This document shows, one piece after another, positions 1-7,986 of a stretch of DNA of 64,000 bases. Both the position numbers and the translations under genes were made by a program. Every line of letters starts with the position of its first letter. Position 1 is the stretch's first letter. Source of the stretch: Nocardioides marmoriginsengisoli (GTDB taxonomy: Bacteria; Actinomycetota; Actinomycetes; Propionibacteriales; Nocardioidaceae); the NCBI RefSeq assembly GCF_003725695.1, contig NZ_RJSE01000009.1:372001-436000 (forward strand). The letters are read 5' to 3'. The notes under the pieces are model-generated. The model saw only the letters and a list, made by a program, of their open reading frames with translations. It did no database searches and was not told where the DNA came from.

Positions 1-299
1 AGATGATGAGTCCAACCGCTCGCCGCGACGTACAACCGCAGGCGCTCCTCACAACCGTCTGCAAGTTGCTTCCTGTGTGCCGTCCATGCCACGAAATCGC
101 GGACGATGGCCGCGTGTGGGCCAGCATCACCTTTGGTGTAGTCGAGGCTGCTTCCGGGAGATGCCCAACCGTGAAGAACAACGGAGGTCACGGTTGACAT
201 CAATGCGGCACCAATTAGTGCGAGGTCGCCGTATGTGACGTCGGTCAGTTCTGAGACAGGATCGATCAGTGTTGGCAGGGGAACGTCGTCGTCTTCCAT
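1..299 (-). CDS. hypothetical protein, N-terminal part (runs off the left edge)
   Basis: An ATG at 299 opens a minus-strand frame that stays open for 99 codons to the window edge. It reads MEDDDVPLPTLIDPV at the start and continues with a mildly hydrophobic stretch (about residues 26-40) and a mixed-charge region. The C-terminus lies outside the window. I do not recognise a family. No strong ribosome binding site is visible. It belongs to the lower-G+C orphan stretch at the left end and is divergent from the gene starting at 425. The call rests only on an uninterrupted frame with plausible composition. Confidence 0.45.
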   Translation of the reverse strand, partial: MEDDDVPLPTLIDPVSELTDVTYGDLALIGAALMSTVTSVVLHGWASPGSSLDYTKGDAGPHAAIVRDFVAWTAHRKQLADGCEERLRLYVAASGWTHH

Positions 300-424
300 A
301 GCTCGACTCTGCAGCGGCGGGCCACCGGTGGCCAGGCCCGGGTCAAACCGCCACGACAGGGATCGCTGACGCATTTCCAAGCCAACTGGCGACCACTTGA
401 ACTTGGCGCAGATAACATCCGGAA

Positions 425-946
425 ATGCCCTGGATGGAATCGGACGTGGCGTTGGCATCCTTGCCGGTCATCGCTTCATTGGGAACCTTGGCCATCAGCC
501 AGCGTTACTCGCGACGTATCGCTGAGGCGGACCGAAGCAATTCATTGGAGACGGCGCGCCAGGATCGCCTGTTCCAGGCGCGGGAGGCTCGCTACGCGGA
601 TCGTCGTGCAACGGTCGCCGAGTGTCTCGCAGCAGCCAACGATGAAGTTGATGCGGTCGTTCGATTCGAGCGCGAACATCATCACGAGGGTCTGGTCCCC
701 TTTGACCTTCACGAGGACTACGAGTTCAGCGAGTTCAGCGAGTTCAGTCAGGCTTACGCGCGGCTGGCGATCCTGGTTCCGTCACCGGTAGTCGAGAAGG
801 CCGACTACTTGCGGTCTGCCGTCTACGATCGCTTCGCAGGGAAGGCTGATGGGTGGCAGTCGTACAACGAAGCCTTGCTTTCGTTGCAGTCGGCGGCACG
901 CGAGATGTTGAACGAAGACACCGCCGTCTCGCATCAATCGGCTTAG
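425..946 (+). CDS. hypothetical membrane-anchored coiled-coil protein
   Basis: This 173-residue protein has one hydrophobic segment near the N-terminus (about residues 9-24, LASLPVIASLGTLAI). A long charged helix rich in Arg, Glu and Ala (about 27-75) follows, as in small membrane-anchored coiled-coil proteins. A 9-base unit GAGTTCAGC is repeated three times at 722-748 and encodes EFSEFSEFS, probably by slippage. The start could also be the internal ATG at 434; neither has a convincing ribosome binding site. No enzymatic motif is seen and I do not recognise the family. The gene ends 13 bases before the convergent gene at 960, and one copy of the 15-bp repeat lies in that gap. Confidence 0.55.
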   Translation: MPWMESDVALASLPVIASLGTLAISQRYSRRIAEADRSNSLETARQDRLFQAREARYADRRATVAECLAAANDEVDAVVRFEREHHHEGLVPFDLHEDYEFSEFSEFSQAYARLAILVPSPVVEKADYLRSAVYDRFAGKADGWQSYNEALLSLQSAAREMLNEDTAVSHQSA

Positions 947-955
947 AGGATTCCT

Positions 956-972
956 TGCGTCATTCCGCCGCG
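956..972 (+). repeat. 15-bp boundary repeat, copy A
   Basis: TGCGTCATTCCGCCGCG. The same core GCGTCATTCCGCCGC recurs at 3068-3082 and 4250-4264, with a variant at 4704-4720. Each copy lies in or at the edge of a gap between genes of this orphan-gene stretch, and all have the same orientation. This copy contains the stop codon of the minus-strand gene at 960. Confidence 0.6.
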
Positions 973-1403
973 ACGGCAACCAGGCTTTCGTAGACATCGC
1001 GGATTCGCCCCTCGTGGTCGTGGCCCTCGAAATGCGCCAGGGATGCAAGGCAGTAACCCCCCGCTGGCAACCAACTCTGGTGCCAAGAGCTATCCCGAGT
1101 GACGATCACAGCAGCGCATGCGTCAGGAAACTGATCCGCAGTGATGTCGACAATCAGCCCATCCTGAACCATCCAGGCATGGGTCCTGCGTTCACCATCG
1201 CACTCGCGAACGCCGCTCCGGGTGTGAAAGTCGCCGAGGCCCGACTCACGCAGGTATTCACCCAGAAGCATCGACGTCGTCGTACACCATCCGAGCGGGA
1301 AGCGCCGTTGGAGGAATGGAAGTTCTGGCAGCAATCGGTCGAAGGCCAGACGAAACCTGCGCGAATGAGCCCATACGGCTACCTCAAACGTTGGCTCGGA
1401 CAT
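960..1403 (-). CDS. small protein with transglutaminase-like Cys-His-Asp motifs
   Basis: Started at the ATG at 1403 (MSEPTFEV), the product is 147 residues; a longer frame exists to 1493 but its extra N-terminus looks non-coding. Three motifs occur in the order of a papain/transglutaminase-like triad: Cys40 in GWCTTTS at a helix start, His75 in RTHAW, and Asp86 in IVDITADQF. Small actinobacterial and proteobacterial proteins with this pattern are usually annotated as hypothetical. I infer a cysteine peptidase or transglutaminase-like fold, not a known activity. It lies 156 bases downstream of the gene 1560-2879 on the same strand, and G+C is lower than in the core regions of the window. Confidence 0.55.
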   Translation of the reverse strand: MSEPTFEVAVWAHSRRFRLAFDRLLPELPFLQRRFPLGWCTTTSMLLGEYLRESGLGDFHTRSGVRECDGERRTHAWMVQDGLIVDITADQFPDACAAVIVTRDSSWHQSWLPAGGYCLASLAHFEGHDHEGRIRDVYESLVAVAAE

Positions 1404-1559
1404 GCTGCCAACGTAGTGGCACCAGAGCGTCGCGCGTTTCAGGACTGTCCCGCCCGGAAGTAGGACGATCTGCAGTCTGCGAGTGAAGACCATGCTGGCA
1501 TCATCCTGAGCCGGGACAGCGGTCTGGCGACCAGGCCGCGTCCCACAACCGATACGCAG

Positions 1560-2879
1560 TCATGCGGTTGCGGTGTCGTTCATCTTTGCGACAACAACGA
1601 GCTCGTGGTCCGAGTTTTGCCTAATCAGGTCTGCGATCTGCTCACTAGTCGCGCGTGTGCTTCCCGTGAACTGGCGGCTGACCAAGTGGATGAACGGTCC
1701 CCGATTGATGTACCTCGCATTCCCACCGTGAAGCGCGAATCCGCCATTCGGGCCGGTGAAGGCGTTCTCCTCTATCCCTATCCGCAGATACTCGGCTGGC
1801 ACATAGAGGCCCTTCAGGACCTCCCGATCGTTCGGCTTGAAGGCGTCTCCACGCACAAACTTGAACCAGAACGGACTGGTGACGAAGCGCCAGTCGGTGG
1901 AGTCTACGGGCGGCGCCACCTTGAGCTTGCTCATCTTTTCGAGCTGTTCGACTAGGTCATTGCGCCGCGTGTACCGCCAGCGCTGCGGCGCGTCGTCGGC
2001 CTCGGCCTTCGCGACCCGCATCAGCCTCTTGTACTGCAGGAGCGTGAAACTCTCGGCGGTCTGATCCCAATACAAGAGATCGACCCCCATCAGGTGCTCG
2101 ACCGGCTTGCGGTTCACGTTTGCAATCAGGACGGTGAACTCGCCATCGCTGTATCTGGAGGTAGAACCGCTGGTCGCTGTTAGCACACCGTTCGTGTCGA
2201 AGCGTCGAAGATCAGCGAACAGGAGGTCGTCTTCGTTGTCCTCAAACAGTTCGGGGTTGAGGAACGACGTGGCTGTGTTCACAGCAAACGTCGGTACCTG
2301 TACAGCGGGCTCGCTCTCCGGTAGTCGCGGGTCGGCGAGCTCCAGACCGAGCTGGACTGCGTCCCTCTCCTCACGCAGACGCTGACCTTCGTCACCGACG
2401 ACTTCGGTCTCGCTGGCATCCAAGGCCTCAAGCCAGTTGCTTAGTTCTGGCGCGCCCCGCTCGAGCGCAGCCAGTATCTCCCGCCCGGTTGCGTTGTCGA
2501 GCGGTCGAGGCCGTAGAGGCTGGGTATCCAGCGCTGTCGCCAACCGACGAGAATCCGCGGGCGTTTTTCCAAGAGCGTCGAGCGGGACCGGCTGGATGTG
2601 AAGAATCGGATTGATGCTCGCACGCATCCTCGACGTGGATATTCCGGCCGCCGAATCCAGGCGAGCAACAGCGACCACCTGCTGCTCCCCCTCGTGAACC
2701 ACCCCGATGAGGAGGTCGTTAGCACTGGGGATCTGATCGATGTTGAAGATGTCAGTCACGTAGGTTCGTGACTCCCAGCGGTCCCAACGAAAGTCTTCGA
2801 CCCGGGGCTCACCGGCCTGCGCGCGGATCAAGTCGTCAACAGACCAGGCCCATAGTTGCCTAGGCCGCTTGCTTGTCAA
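1560..2879 (-). CDS. orphan protein with a PD-(D/E)xK-like D...QxK motif
   Basis: The best start is a TTG at 2879, preceded at seven bases by the strong binding site AAAGGAG, giving 439 residues. The frame is open much further upstream, but that part overlaps a divergent gene and looks non-coding. Residues 265-284 read GVDLLYW...LLQYK: an Asp (267) followed about 15 residues later by Gln-x-Lys (284), predicted as two adjacent beta strands. This is the usual look of a variant PD-(D/E)xK nuclease core, as in Mrr-like enzymes with QxK. The N-terminal half (1-200) is not recognised. The divergent neighbour is HEPN-like, which fits a defence or conflict role, but function is inference only. Confidence 0.6.
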   Translation of the reverse strand: MTSKRPRQLWAWSVDDLIRAQAGEPRVEDFRWDRWESRTYVTDIFNIDQIPSANDLLIGVVHEGEQQVVAVARLDSAAGISTSRMRASINPILHIQPVPLDALGKTPADSRRLATALDTQPLRPRPLDNATGREILAALERGAPELSNWLEALDASETEVVGDEGQRLREERDAVQLGLELADPRLPESEPAVQVPTFAVNTATSFLNPELFEDNEDDLLFADLRRFDTNGVLTATSGSTSRYSDGEFTVLIANVNRKPVEHLMGVDLLYWDQTAESFTLLQYKRLMRVAKAEADDAPQRWRYTRRNDLVEQLEKMSKLKVAPPVDSTDWRFVTSPFWFKFVRGDAFKPNDREVLKGLYVPAEYLRIGIEENAFTGPNGGFALHGGNARYINRGPFIHLVSRQFTGSTRATSEQIADLIRQNSDHELVVVAKMNDTATA

Positions 2880-3143
2880 CCACGTACTCCTTTCGAGGCG
2901 CTCGGCGTTCACGAGTGGCCGTTGAGCAGAATGCAACCGCTCTTGGGTTCGCCGAGCGTGGCGCACGCCGAACCTATCGGCGACTGGTCTGCGACGGGAA
3001 GCGAAGGCGGATCTACTGCACGCATCTAATCGGTAGGGCCCCGAGACTCCAGACGCCTCACTGGGGCGCGTCATTCCGCCGCTGACGTCCGGCAAGCGGC
3101 GTGGAAGCTGCAGCCGCAAAGGAGACACAGAACCGGTCGAGTC
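2880..3143. promoter_or_regulatory. divergent intergenic region
   Basis: This gap of 264 bases lies between two divergent genes. It must contain the promoter for the TTG-start gene at 2879, whose Shine-Dalgarno sequence ACTCCTTT (plus-strand reading) is at 2884-2891, and probably the promoter for the gene at 3144. It also contains copy B of the boundary repeat. I see no confident -35/-10 pair. Confidence 0.35.
3068..3082 (+). repeat. 15-bp boundary repeat, copy B
   Basis: Exact GCGTCATTCCGCCGC. A potential stem GCCGCT...AGCGGC follows within 20 bases, and a CCCC...GGGG stem precedes it. It lies between two divergent orphan genes. Confidence 0.6.
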
Positions 3144-4043
3144 GTGGCTCAGCCGATGCGCGCATGGTGGCGACTGCGTCAATGGTTGGATTGGGCCATG
3201 AAGCAACCACCATTCGAATCCGAGTATGCCGACTCCGTCCTGCCGGTATTCGAGGGTGCACCGGCGACGCACGCCGCGGTGAGGGTGAGCGCGGATGCGG
3301 AGATCCCCTGGACACAGATGTCAGTTCTGTTGGGGACGACGGTGATCCAAGCTGTCCAGAGCTTCTACCTGGCAAAGCGGTCCAGGCAGTACTTCAATGA
3401 TCTGCCGGAGAACGACGATCGGGTTGGTCACGCGATCGGGAACATCAACAGCCGATTGATGCGGATGGCGGTGCTCGACATCGCCGCACTCAACGACGGC
3501 GGCCTGGCGAGCAACGACCCTGAGAACAGTCGGACCGCGTCCTTGCCCGCAGCCCATCAGCGCATGAAGCGGCATCTGATCGCCGCCAACGCGCCAGCCG
3601 TCGAGCTGGATAACCTGCACAACCTGCAAGCGGCCATCGACGTAGATCTCTTCACGCCGTTGAAGTACGTCCGCCACCTACGCAACAAGTGGGCAGGGCA
3701 CCCGTCTCTGGATCGTCGATTCGATGCCTGGGCAGGGGCCGACAAGACTCTCTCGATTGCTGCGGTGGAGGCAGCCTTGGCGCGGCTGGTGAACATTGCC
3801 CACGAAACTGCCGCCTTCGTCTCGTCAGCCTCTGCCTTGCAGAGCTTTCGCCAGCTGCCGCCGCTGTCGGATCCTGATGGATCCGTCCCCGTGGAACTTG
3901 ATCTGGGCAACGTCCTGGTCTGGGCAGAGATGATGCGGGAGTCTGCCGGTCGCGAGGTCCGAGCTCTCCGTGCGCAGATCACAGGTGAGACCCTGCTCGA
4001 GCGGTTGCGCCACACTGAGAACTACCGCGGCGAGCAGTACTAG
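3144..4043 (+). CDS. HEPN-like hypothetical protein
   Basis: The annotated start is a GTG at 3144 (299 residues); internal ATGs at 3156 and 3198 are possible and no start has an ideal binding site. The protein is mostly helical. Residues 177-188 read VRHLRNKWAGHP, which contains R180-x5-H186. This RX4-6H pattern is the catalytic or RNA-binding signature of HEPN domains, and the context LRNKWAGHP is typical of them. The C-terminal region (240-299) is also helical. HEPN proteins are common in toxin-antitoxin, Abi and other anti-phage modules, so a defence role is plausible but unproven. It is divergent from the D...QxK protein. A second, catalytically inert HEPN fold is the alternative. Confidence 0.6.
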   Translation: MAQPMRAWWRLRQWLDWAMKQPPFESEYADSVLPVFEGAPATHAAVRVSADAEIPWTQMSVLLGTTVIQAVQSFYLAKRSRQYFNDLPENDDRVGHAIGNINSRLMRMAVLDIAALNDGGLASNDPENSRTASLPAAHQRMKRHLIAANAPAVELDNLHNLQAAIDVDLFTPLKYVRHLRNKWAGHPSLDRRFDAWAGADKTLSIAAVEAALARLVNIAHETAAFVSSASALQSFRQLPPLSDPDGSVPVELDLGNVLVWAEMMRESAGREVRALRAQITGETLLERLRHTENYRGEQY

Positions 4044-4248
4044 CGGGGCTTAGCCCAGTGCCGAACCCTGCGCTGGTGCGAGCGTGGCACGCGCCAACGG
4101 CCCTGAAGTCAGCTCTCGCGACGACGCTGCCATCGTCGTTGTGCAAGCGCGCCGGCCTGACCCATGCCAACCTCTTCGAGGCCTCTGGCCTGGCAAACCC
4201 GAACGACCAAATGAACTTCAGGACCACAATCGCGTCCTCGAGGCCCTG

Positions 4249-4265
4249 TGCGTCATTCCGCCGCG
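4249..4265 (+). repeat. 15-bp boundary repeat, copy C
   Basis: TGCGTCATTCCGCCGCG, identical to copy A over 17 bases. It sits in the 265-base gap between the HEPN-like gene and the small membrane protein gene. Nothing else is recognisable in that gap (4044-4308). Confidence 0.6.
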
Positions 4266-4308
4266 TCTGGGACCTTAAGCTCCTTGCCGCTCGATCGCAC
4301 AATGAAGG

Positions 4309-4617
4309 TCAGTTCAGCAATTCGATGACGGACGCATAGGTGGCCAACACTGCCGCCACGACGAGCAAGGTCCAACTGCCGACCGCTAGGTGGAGGTCGC
4401 GGATCGTGCGGTGAATCTCTGGGTCTCGCCAGGAACGCAGTTCGCGGCGCATCCTTCGCCGCCTCAGCCGCGGCGCTTCAGCAACCAAGTCGTCTTCAGC
4501 AGTCCACCACTCGACGGCCTCCTTGCGACTTCTTCCGAAGTCGATCAAAGACAGTCGCAACTGAATCGCCGTGCCCACGGCAGCCGTGAGAGTTACGAAC
4601 ACCTGCAACAGCCTCAT
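4309..4617 (-). CDS. small membrane protein, hypothetical
   Basis: The product is 102 residues when started at the ATG at 4617 (MRLLQVF), which has GGAG about 12 bases upstream. A hydrophobic N-terminal segment (about 1-20) and a C-terminal one (about 80-98, SWTLLVVAAVLATYASV) flank a strongly basic region with consecutive arginines (RRRRMRREL), suggesting a two-helix membrane protein with a cytoplasmic basic loop. No family is recognised. It lies between boundary repeats C and D. Confidence 0.5.
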   Translation of the reverse strand: MRLLQVFVTLTAAVGTAIQLRLSLIDFGRSRKEAVEWWTAEDDLVAEAPRLRRRRMRRELRSWRDPEIHRTIRDLHLAVGSWTLLVVAAVLATYASVIELLN

Positions 4618-4703
4618 GCCATCAGGATGACTCCTACGGCCGACACCTTCTCGACATGGCAATCCGTCGCGGGGCTAAGCGGCCGGACAAATGCCGCGGC
4701 ACA

Positions 4704-4720
4704 TGCGTCATTTCGCCGCC
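4704..4720 (+). repeat. 15-bp boundary repeat, copy D (one substitution in the core)
   Basis: TGCGTCATTTCGCCGCC, the core with one C-to-T change. It is the last copy and marks the right end of the orphan-gene stretch just before the MerR-type regulator. It lies in the leader of that gene. Confidence 0.5.
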
Positions 4721-4817
4721 TTCTGGCGCCAGCTCAAACGGCGGGCGACACTCAAACCCCCGAACGACTGGGACAGGACTTGACCCTCACGCCACGTCAG
4801 GCCCGAACCTGAGTGAC

Positions 4818-5594
4818 ATGACACAGGAGACGCCGGTGGAAGAGCTGAGTGTTGGCGCCGTTGCGGAACGGTTCGGCATCACGATCAGAACGCTTCACCA
4901 CTACGACGAGATCGGGTTGCTCACGCCGAGCCGGACACGCTCGAGCTACCGCGTCTACACCGAGGCCGACCTGACCCGGCTGGCCCAGATCATCGTGTAT
5001 CGCCGGCTCGAGATGTCGCTGGACGAGATCGCGAGCCTGCTCGACGAGGGCAGCGAGGTCACTCACCTCCTCCGCCAGCGCGAACGTGTCATGTCCAGGC
5101 TCGACGAGATGCAGGACCTCGTCGACGCGATTGATCAAGCATTGGAGAAGGCGATGACGAACACCCCCATGACCGACGACGACATGCGCGAGCTCTTCGG
5201 CGAAGGCTTCGACGACTACCAGGCCGAGGCAGAGCAGAAGTGGGGCAGCAGCGACGAGTGGCAGGAGTCGCAGAAGAGGACCAAGTCCTACGGCAAGGAC
5301 GAGTGGGTCCAGATCAAGGCCGAAGGCGAGGCGGTCGAGAAGGCTCTTTCCGACGCTTTCCGAGAGGGCGTACCCGCTAGCTCCGACCGCGCGATGGATG
5401 CCGCCGAGCAGCACCGCCTCCAGGTGAATCGATGGTTCTACGACTGCCCTCCGGAGATGCACCGCCGCCTGGGCGACCTGTACGTGAGCGATCCCGCGTA
5501 CGTCGCCCGGTACGACGAGTCGTTCGGCCTGCCCGGGCTCGCCGCCTACTGCCGCGACGCGATCCACGCGAACGCGGATCGCGCCAGCACCTGA
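4818..5594 (+). CDS. MerR-family regulator, TipA type
   Basis: The product is 258 residues from the ATG at 4818. The GTG at 4836 may be the true start, because AGGAGA sits at ideal distance from it. An N-terminal winged-helix MerR domain (about residues 8-75, with ITIRTLHHYDEIGLL and YRVYTEADLTRL) is followed by the dimer coiled coil (about 85-120). The C-terminal TipAS-type ligand-binding domain runs from about 130 to 255, with the usual WGSSDEWQES and WFYDCPPEMHRRLGDLYV segments. TipA-type proteins bind thiopeptides or other hydrophobic ligands and activate promoters with long spacers. No target gene is obvious next to it: the following gene is convergent. Confidence 0.9.
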   Translation: MTQETPVEELSVGAVAERFGITIRTLHHYDEIGLLTPSRTRSSYRVYTEADLTRLAQIIVYRRLEMSLDEIASLLDEGSEVTHLLRQRERVMSRLDEMQDLVDAIDQALEKAMTNTPMTDDDMRELFGEGFDDYQAEAEQKWGSSDEWQESQKRTKSYGKDEWVQIKAEGEAVEKALSDAFREGVPASSDRAMDAAEQHRLQVNRWFYDCPPEMHRRLGDLYVSDPAYVARYDESFGLPGLAAYCRDAIHANADRAST

Positions 5595-5612
5595 GCACCC
5601 TCGCCCCTGAGA

Positions 5613-5648
5613 CGCTTGAACCTTCACCCGACGGTGGGGGTTCAAGCG
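5613..5648. terminator. bidirectional terminator hairpin
   Basis: CGCTTGAACC at 5613-5622 pairs perfectly with GGTTCAAGCG at 5639-5648, and a second inner stem CACC/GGTG caps it. It lies between the convergent tipA-like gene and the secreted MBG protein gene, so it can stop both. There is no long T tract, as is usual in actinobacteria. Confidence 0.75.
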
Positions 5649-5669
5649 CTTCGGGGGCGCTCAGACGAT

Positions 5670-7751
5670 CTACCTCAGAGCACGCGCCCCCGCGGTGTAG
5701 CGGCTGGTCGCTGCCGACGTGACTGTGTACGGCATCGGATACCGCGGACGCTTCTTGGTCCGCTGCGTGGCGGTGCACTGGGCAACGCCGTACCGGTTGG
5801 TGGTCGCGGCGCAGCGGAAGATCATCTTTCCCCTGTCGCGCGCGGTGAAGGTGACCTTGAGGCCGGCCACCGGGCGTTGGGTGAGGGCGCTGCGAGCGGT
5901 GGTCCTGAACTTGACCCTGTGCTTCCCGCGGCTGACGAAGGCCTTCCGGTCGTGCTTGCTCAGGGACACCATCGCCTTGAGGACCTTCAGCGTCGCCGGG
6001 CTGAACGTGAACGTGTAGTTCTGCGCGGCCAGGGTGCCTTGCTTGGCGGTGATCGGGTAGGTCCCCGCCGGTGAGGCCGAGGTGGCGGTGGTCGAGACTG
6101 CCGCCTTGCCCGAGACCACGGCGGCCTGGTCGCCGTTCCGGAACCCGGTGAAGGCGCCGATGCCGAGCGTCGGGTTGGGCTGCTCGACGGTACGGGTGAC
6201 CTCGATCGCCGACGCGTGCAGCACTGCCTTGGTCACGCTGACGACGCCGGGGACGTAGGTGAAGGCGTAGTTCGTCGCCTCCGCGCCGAGGCAGCTCGAA
6301 GGGTACGAACCCACGTTCGCGGCCGGCGTCGCGGTGGTCGAGCAGGTCGGTGCGGTAGTCAGGTCACCAGCGGTGTCGCCGCTGGTGAGTCCGTCGTACG
6401 TCGGCAGGATCGCCGGAACCGCGTCGCCGTACGTCATCGAGGCGGCAGCAGGCGTGACGACCACGGACTTCTTGGAGACGGTGACGTCGGCGGCGACGTA
6501 GCTGATCTCGAAGTTCGTCGAAGACGAAGGGCCGGTGCACGTCGCCTTGTCGGTGTGGATTCCGACCGCCGTGTTCTCGTCGACGTCGGCGGCACAGGTG
6601 ATCGTCCCGAGCACGCTCGGGTCGGTGCCCTCGGGCAGTCCGGTGAAGCTGGGCGTGATGGTCGGCTTGGTCGTCGACCCGTACACCTGCGTCCCGACCG
6701 ATGCGGTCACCGCCACCCCGGCCGGGGTCACGGTGATGTCACCGTCCACGTAGGTGATGTCGTAGTTGTCGTTGGAGGCACCGCTGCAGCTGGCCGCGCC
6801 CTCGTAGGTGCCGACCGGGGTCGAGGGAGCCACGTCCGCGGCGCACTCGATCGTGCCGAGGTCCCCCTCGACATCGCCAGCGACCAGGCCGCTGACGAGC
6901 GGCGAGATCGTGGGCCCGCTGTCCGCTCCGTAGACCTGGGTTCCGTCCGAAGCGGTCACCGTCAGCGGCGCCGGCGTGACCGACCACACCCCGGGGACGT
7001 AGGTGAACGTGTAGTCGTCACCGGATGCTCCGGAGCAGCTCGTCGGGTACCCGCCGACATCACTGGTCGCGAGCGCCACGGTCTCGCAGTCGGCGGGGGT
7101 GATGTCGCCGGCGTCGTCACCCGCGCGGAAGCCGGTGTACGTCGCTGCCCCCAGGGCCGGCGCCGCGCCGTAGACCGAGGAGCCCGACGGTGCCGTCACG
7201 GTCACGACCGTCGGGCCTTCCGGAGTCACGTCGCAGACGTCGCCCTTCCCGTCGTCGTCGGCATCCGCTTGATCGGGGTTGGCGTCGTCCGGGCAGTTGT
7301 CGGACGCGTCCGGGATCCCGTCCTCGTCGTCGTCCGGGACCGGAGTGCAGCTGAGGTTCCAGTCGACGCCCTGGGTCGACGACCACTGGAACTGGTAGTA
7401 GCCGTAGAACGGGACGACGTAGAACGCACTGTCCGGCATCACCACCACCATGCTGCCGGAGGCCGCACCGGACCACTGGAGCAGGATCGACTGCCGGGAC
7501 GGCGGCGAGGTGCTGGCGGCCGCCGTCACGACCTCGCCCGCATTGAACAGCGCGCCCCCCGCCAGGCCACCCGCGTAGTGGCCGTCCCGCAGGGGAGAGT
7601 TCATGACGGTGCACCCTGTGGACGGGCCCACCGGCGCGGCCTGGGACGTCTGCGGCGCTGCCACCAGGCTCACCGCGACCAGCGCCAGGAGCACGATCGC
7701 GCGAACCACGGTTCCGGCAGATCCTCGAACGACAGAACTTGAACGACTCAT
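5670..7751 (-). CDS. secreted MBG-repeat protein with a calcium-binding TSP3-like segment
   Basis: The product is 693 residues from MSRSSSVV at 7751. It has a Sec signal peptide (residues 1-39, hydrophobic core AIVLLALVAVSLVAA, then AQA-like cleavage). Residues 139-175 form a thrombospondin type 3-like calcium-binding stretch (DDDEDGIPDASDNCP then DADDDGKGDVCD). Five MBG/YDG-type immunoglobulin-like repeats follow (about 182-590), each with VYG near the start, a GD/GDL step, paired cysteines in most copies, and a YTFTYVPG-type end. A basic C-terminal domain (595-693) has four cysteines or fewer and ends without LPxTG or a membrane segment. It is probably an extracellular adhesive or matrix protein, released or held non-covalently. 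The ligand is unknown. Confidence 0.85.
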   Translation of the reverse strand: MSRSSSVVRGSAGTVVRAIVLLALVAVSLVAAPQTSQAAPVGPSTGCTVMNSPLRDGHYAGGLAGGALFNAGEVVTAAASTSPPSRQSILLQWSGAASGSMVVVMPDSAFYVVPFYGYYQFQWSSTQGVDWNLSCTPVPDDDEDGIPDASDNCPDDANPDQADADDDGKGDVCDVTPEGPTVVTVTAPSGSSVYGAAPALGAATYTGFRAGDDAGDITPADCETVALATSDVGGYPTSCSGASGDDYTFTYVPGVWSVTPAPLTVTASDGTQVYGADSGPTISPLVSGLVAGDVEGDLGTIECAADVAPSTPVGTYEGAASCSGASNDNYDITYVDGDITVTPAGVAVTASVGTQVYGSTTKPTITPSFTGLPEGTDPSVLGTITCAADVDENTAVGIHTDKATCTGPSSSTNFEISYVAADVTVSKKSVVVTPAAASMTYGDAVPAILPTYDGLTSGDTAGDLTTAPTCSTTATPAANVGSYPSSCLGAEATNYAFTYVPGVVSVTKAVLHASAIEVTRTVEQPNPTLGIGAFTGFRNGDQAAVVSGKAAVSTTATSASPAGTYPITAKQGTLAAQNYTFTFSPATLKVLKAMVSLSKHDRKAFVSRGKHRVKFRTTARSALTQRPVAGLKVTFTARDRGKMIFRCAATTNRYGVAQCTATQRTKKRPRYPMPYTVTSAATSRYTAGARALR

Positions 7752-7878
7752 CACAAAGCACCCCACGCCCCAAGACGACGAAACCTGACCATGCGCCGGC
7801 CAACCTAGAAGCGCGCGCGGCGCCGTGGGCCGTTAGTGACAGGTCGGTGGGCAATCGGTGGGGACAAAAGGTACGTAG

Positions 7879-7902
7879 GCGTCGGAATCCGCCCTCCGAC
7901 GC
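7879..7902. terminator. hairpin downstream of the oxidoreductase operon
   Basis: GCGTCGGA at 7879-7886 and TCCGACGC at 7895-7902 form a perfect 8-bp stem with an 8-base loop. It lies about 85 bases beyond the stop of the molybdopterin enzyme gene (minus strand) and could end the long catabolic operon. It could instead lie in the promoter region of the secreted protein gene. Confidence 0.5.
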
Positions 7903-7986
7903 GTGCCGGAGCAAGTCCTCGTCGGTCAGCCCACGTCCCGGTCGGGACTTGGTGGAGAGGTCATCGGCTGGGCCGGGTGACCGGAT

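Noticed and set aside
722-748. Three tandem copies of GAGTTCAGC
   Set aside because: They are in frame within a coding region and code EFSEFSEFS. They are a simple slippage expansion, not a CRISPR or regulatory array.
956-4720. Integron cassette array with attC sites
   Set aside because: The boundary repeats lack the conserved RYYYAAC and GTTRRRY ends, and no integron integrase is in the window. They were kept as an unexplained repeat instead.
5670-7751. Repeats in the MBG protein gene as a CRISPR or VNTR array
   Set aside because: They are degenerate domain repeats about 80-85 codons long in one open frame, without spacers.
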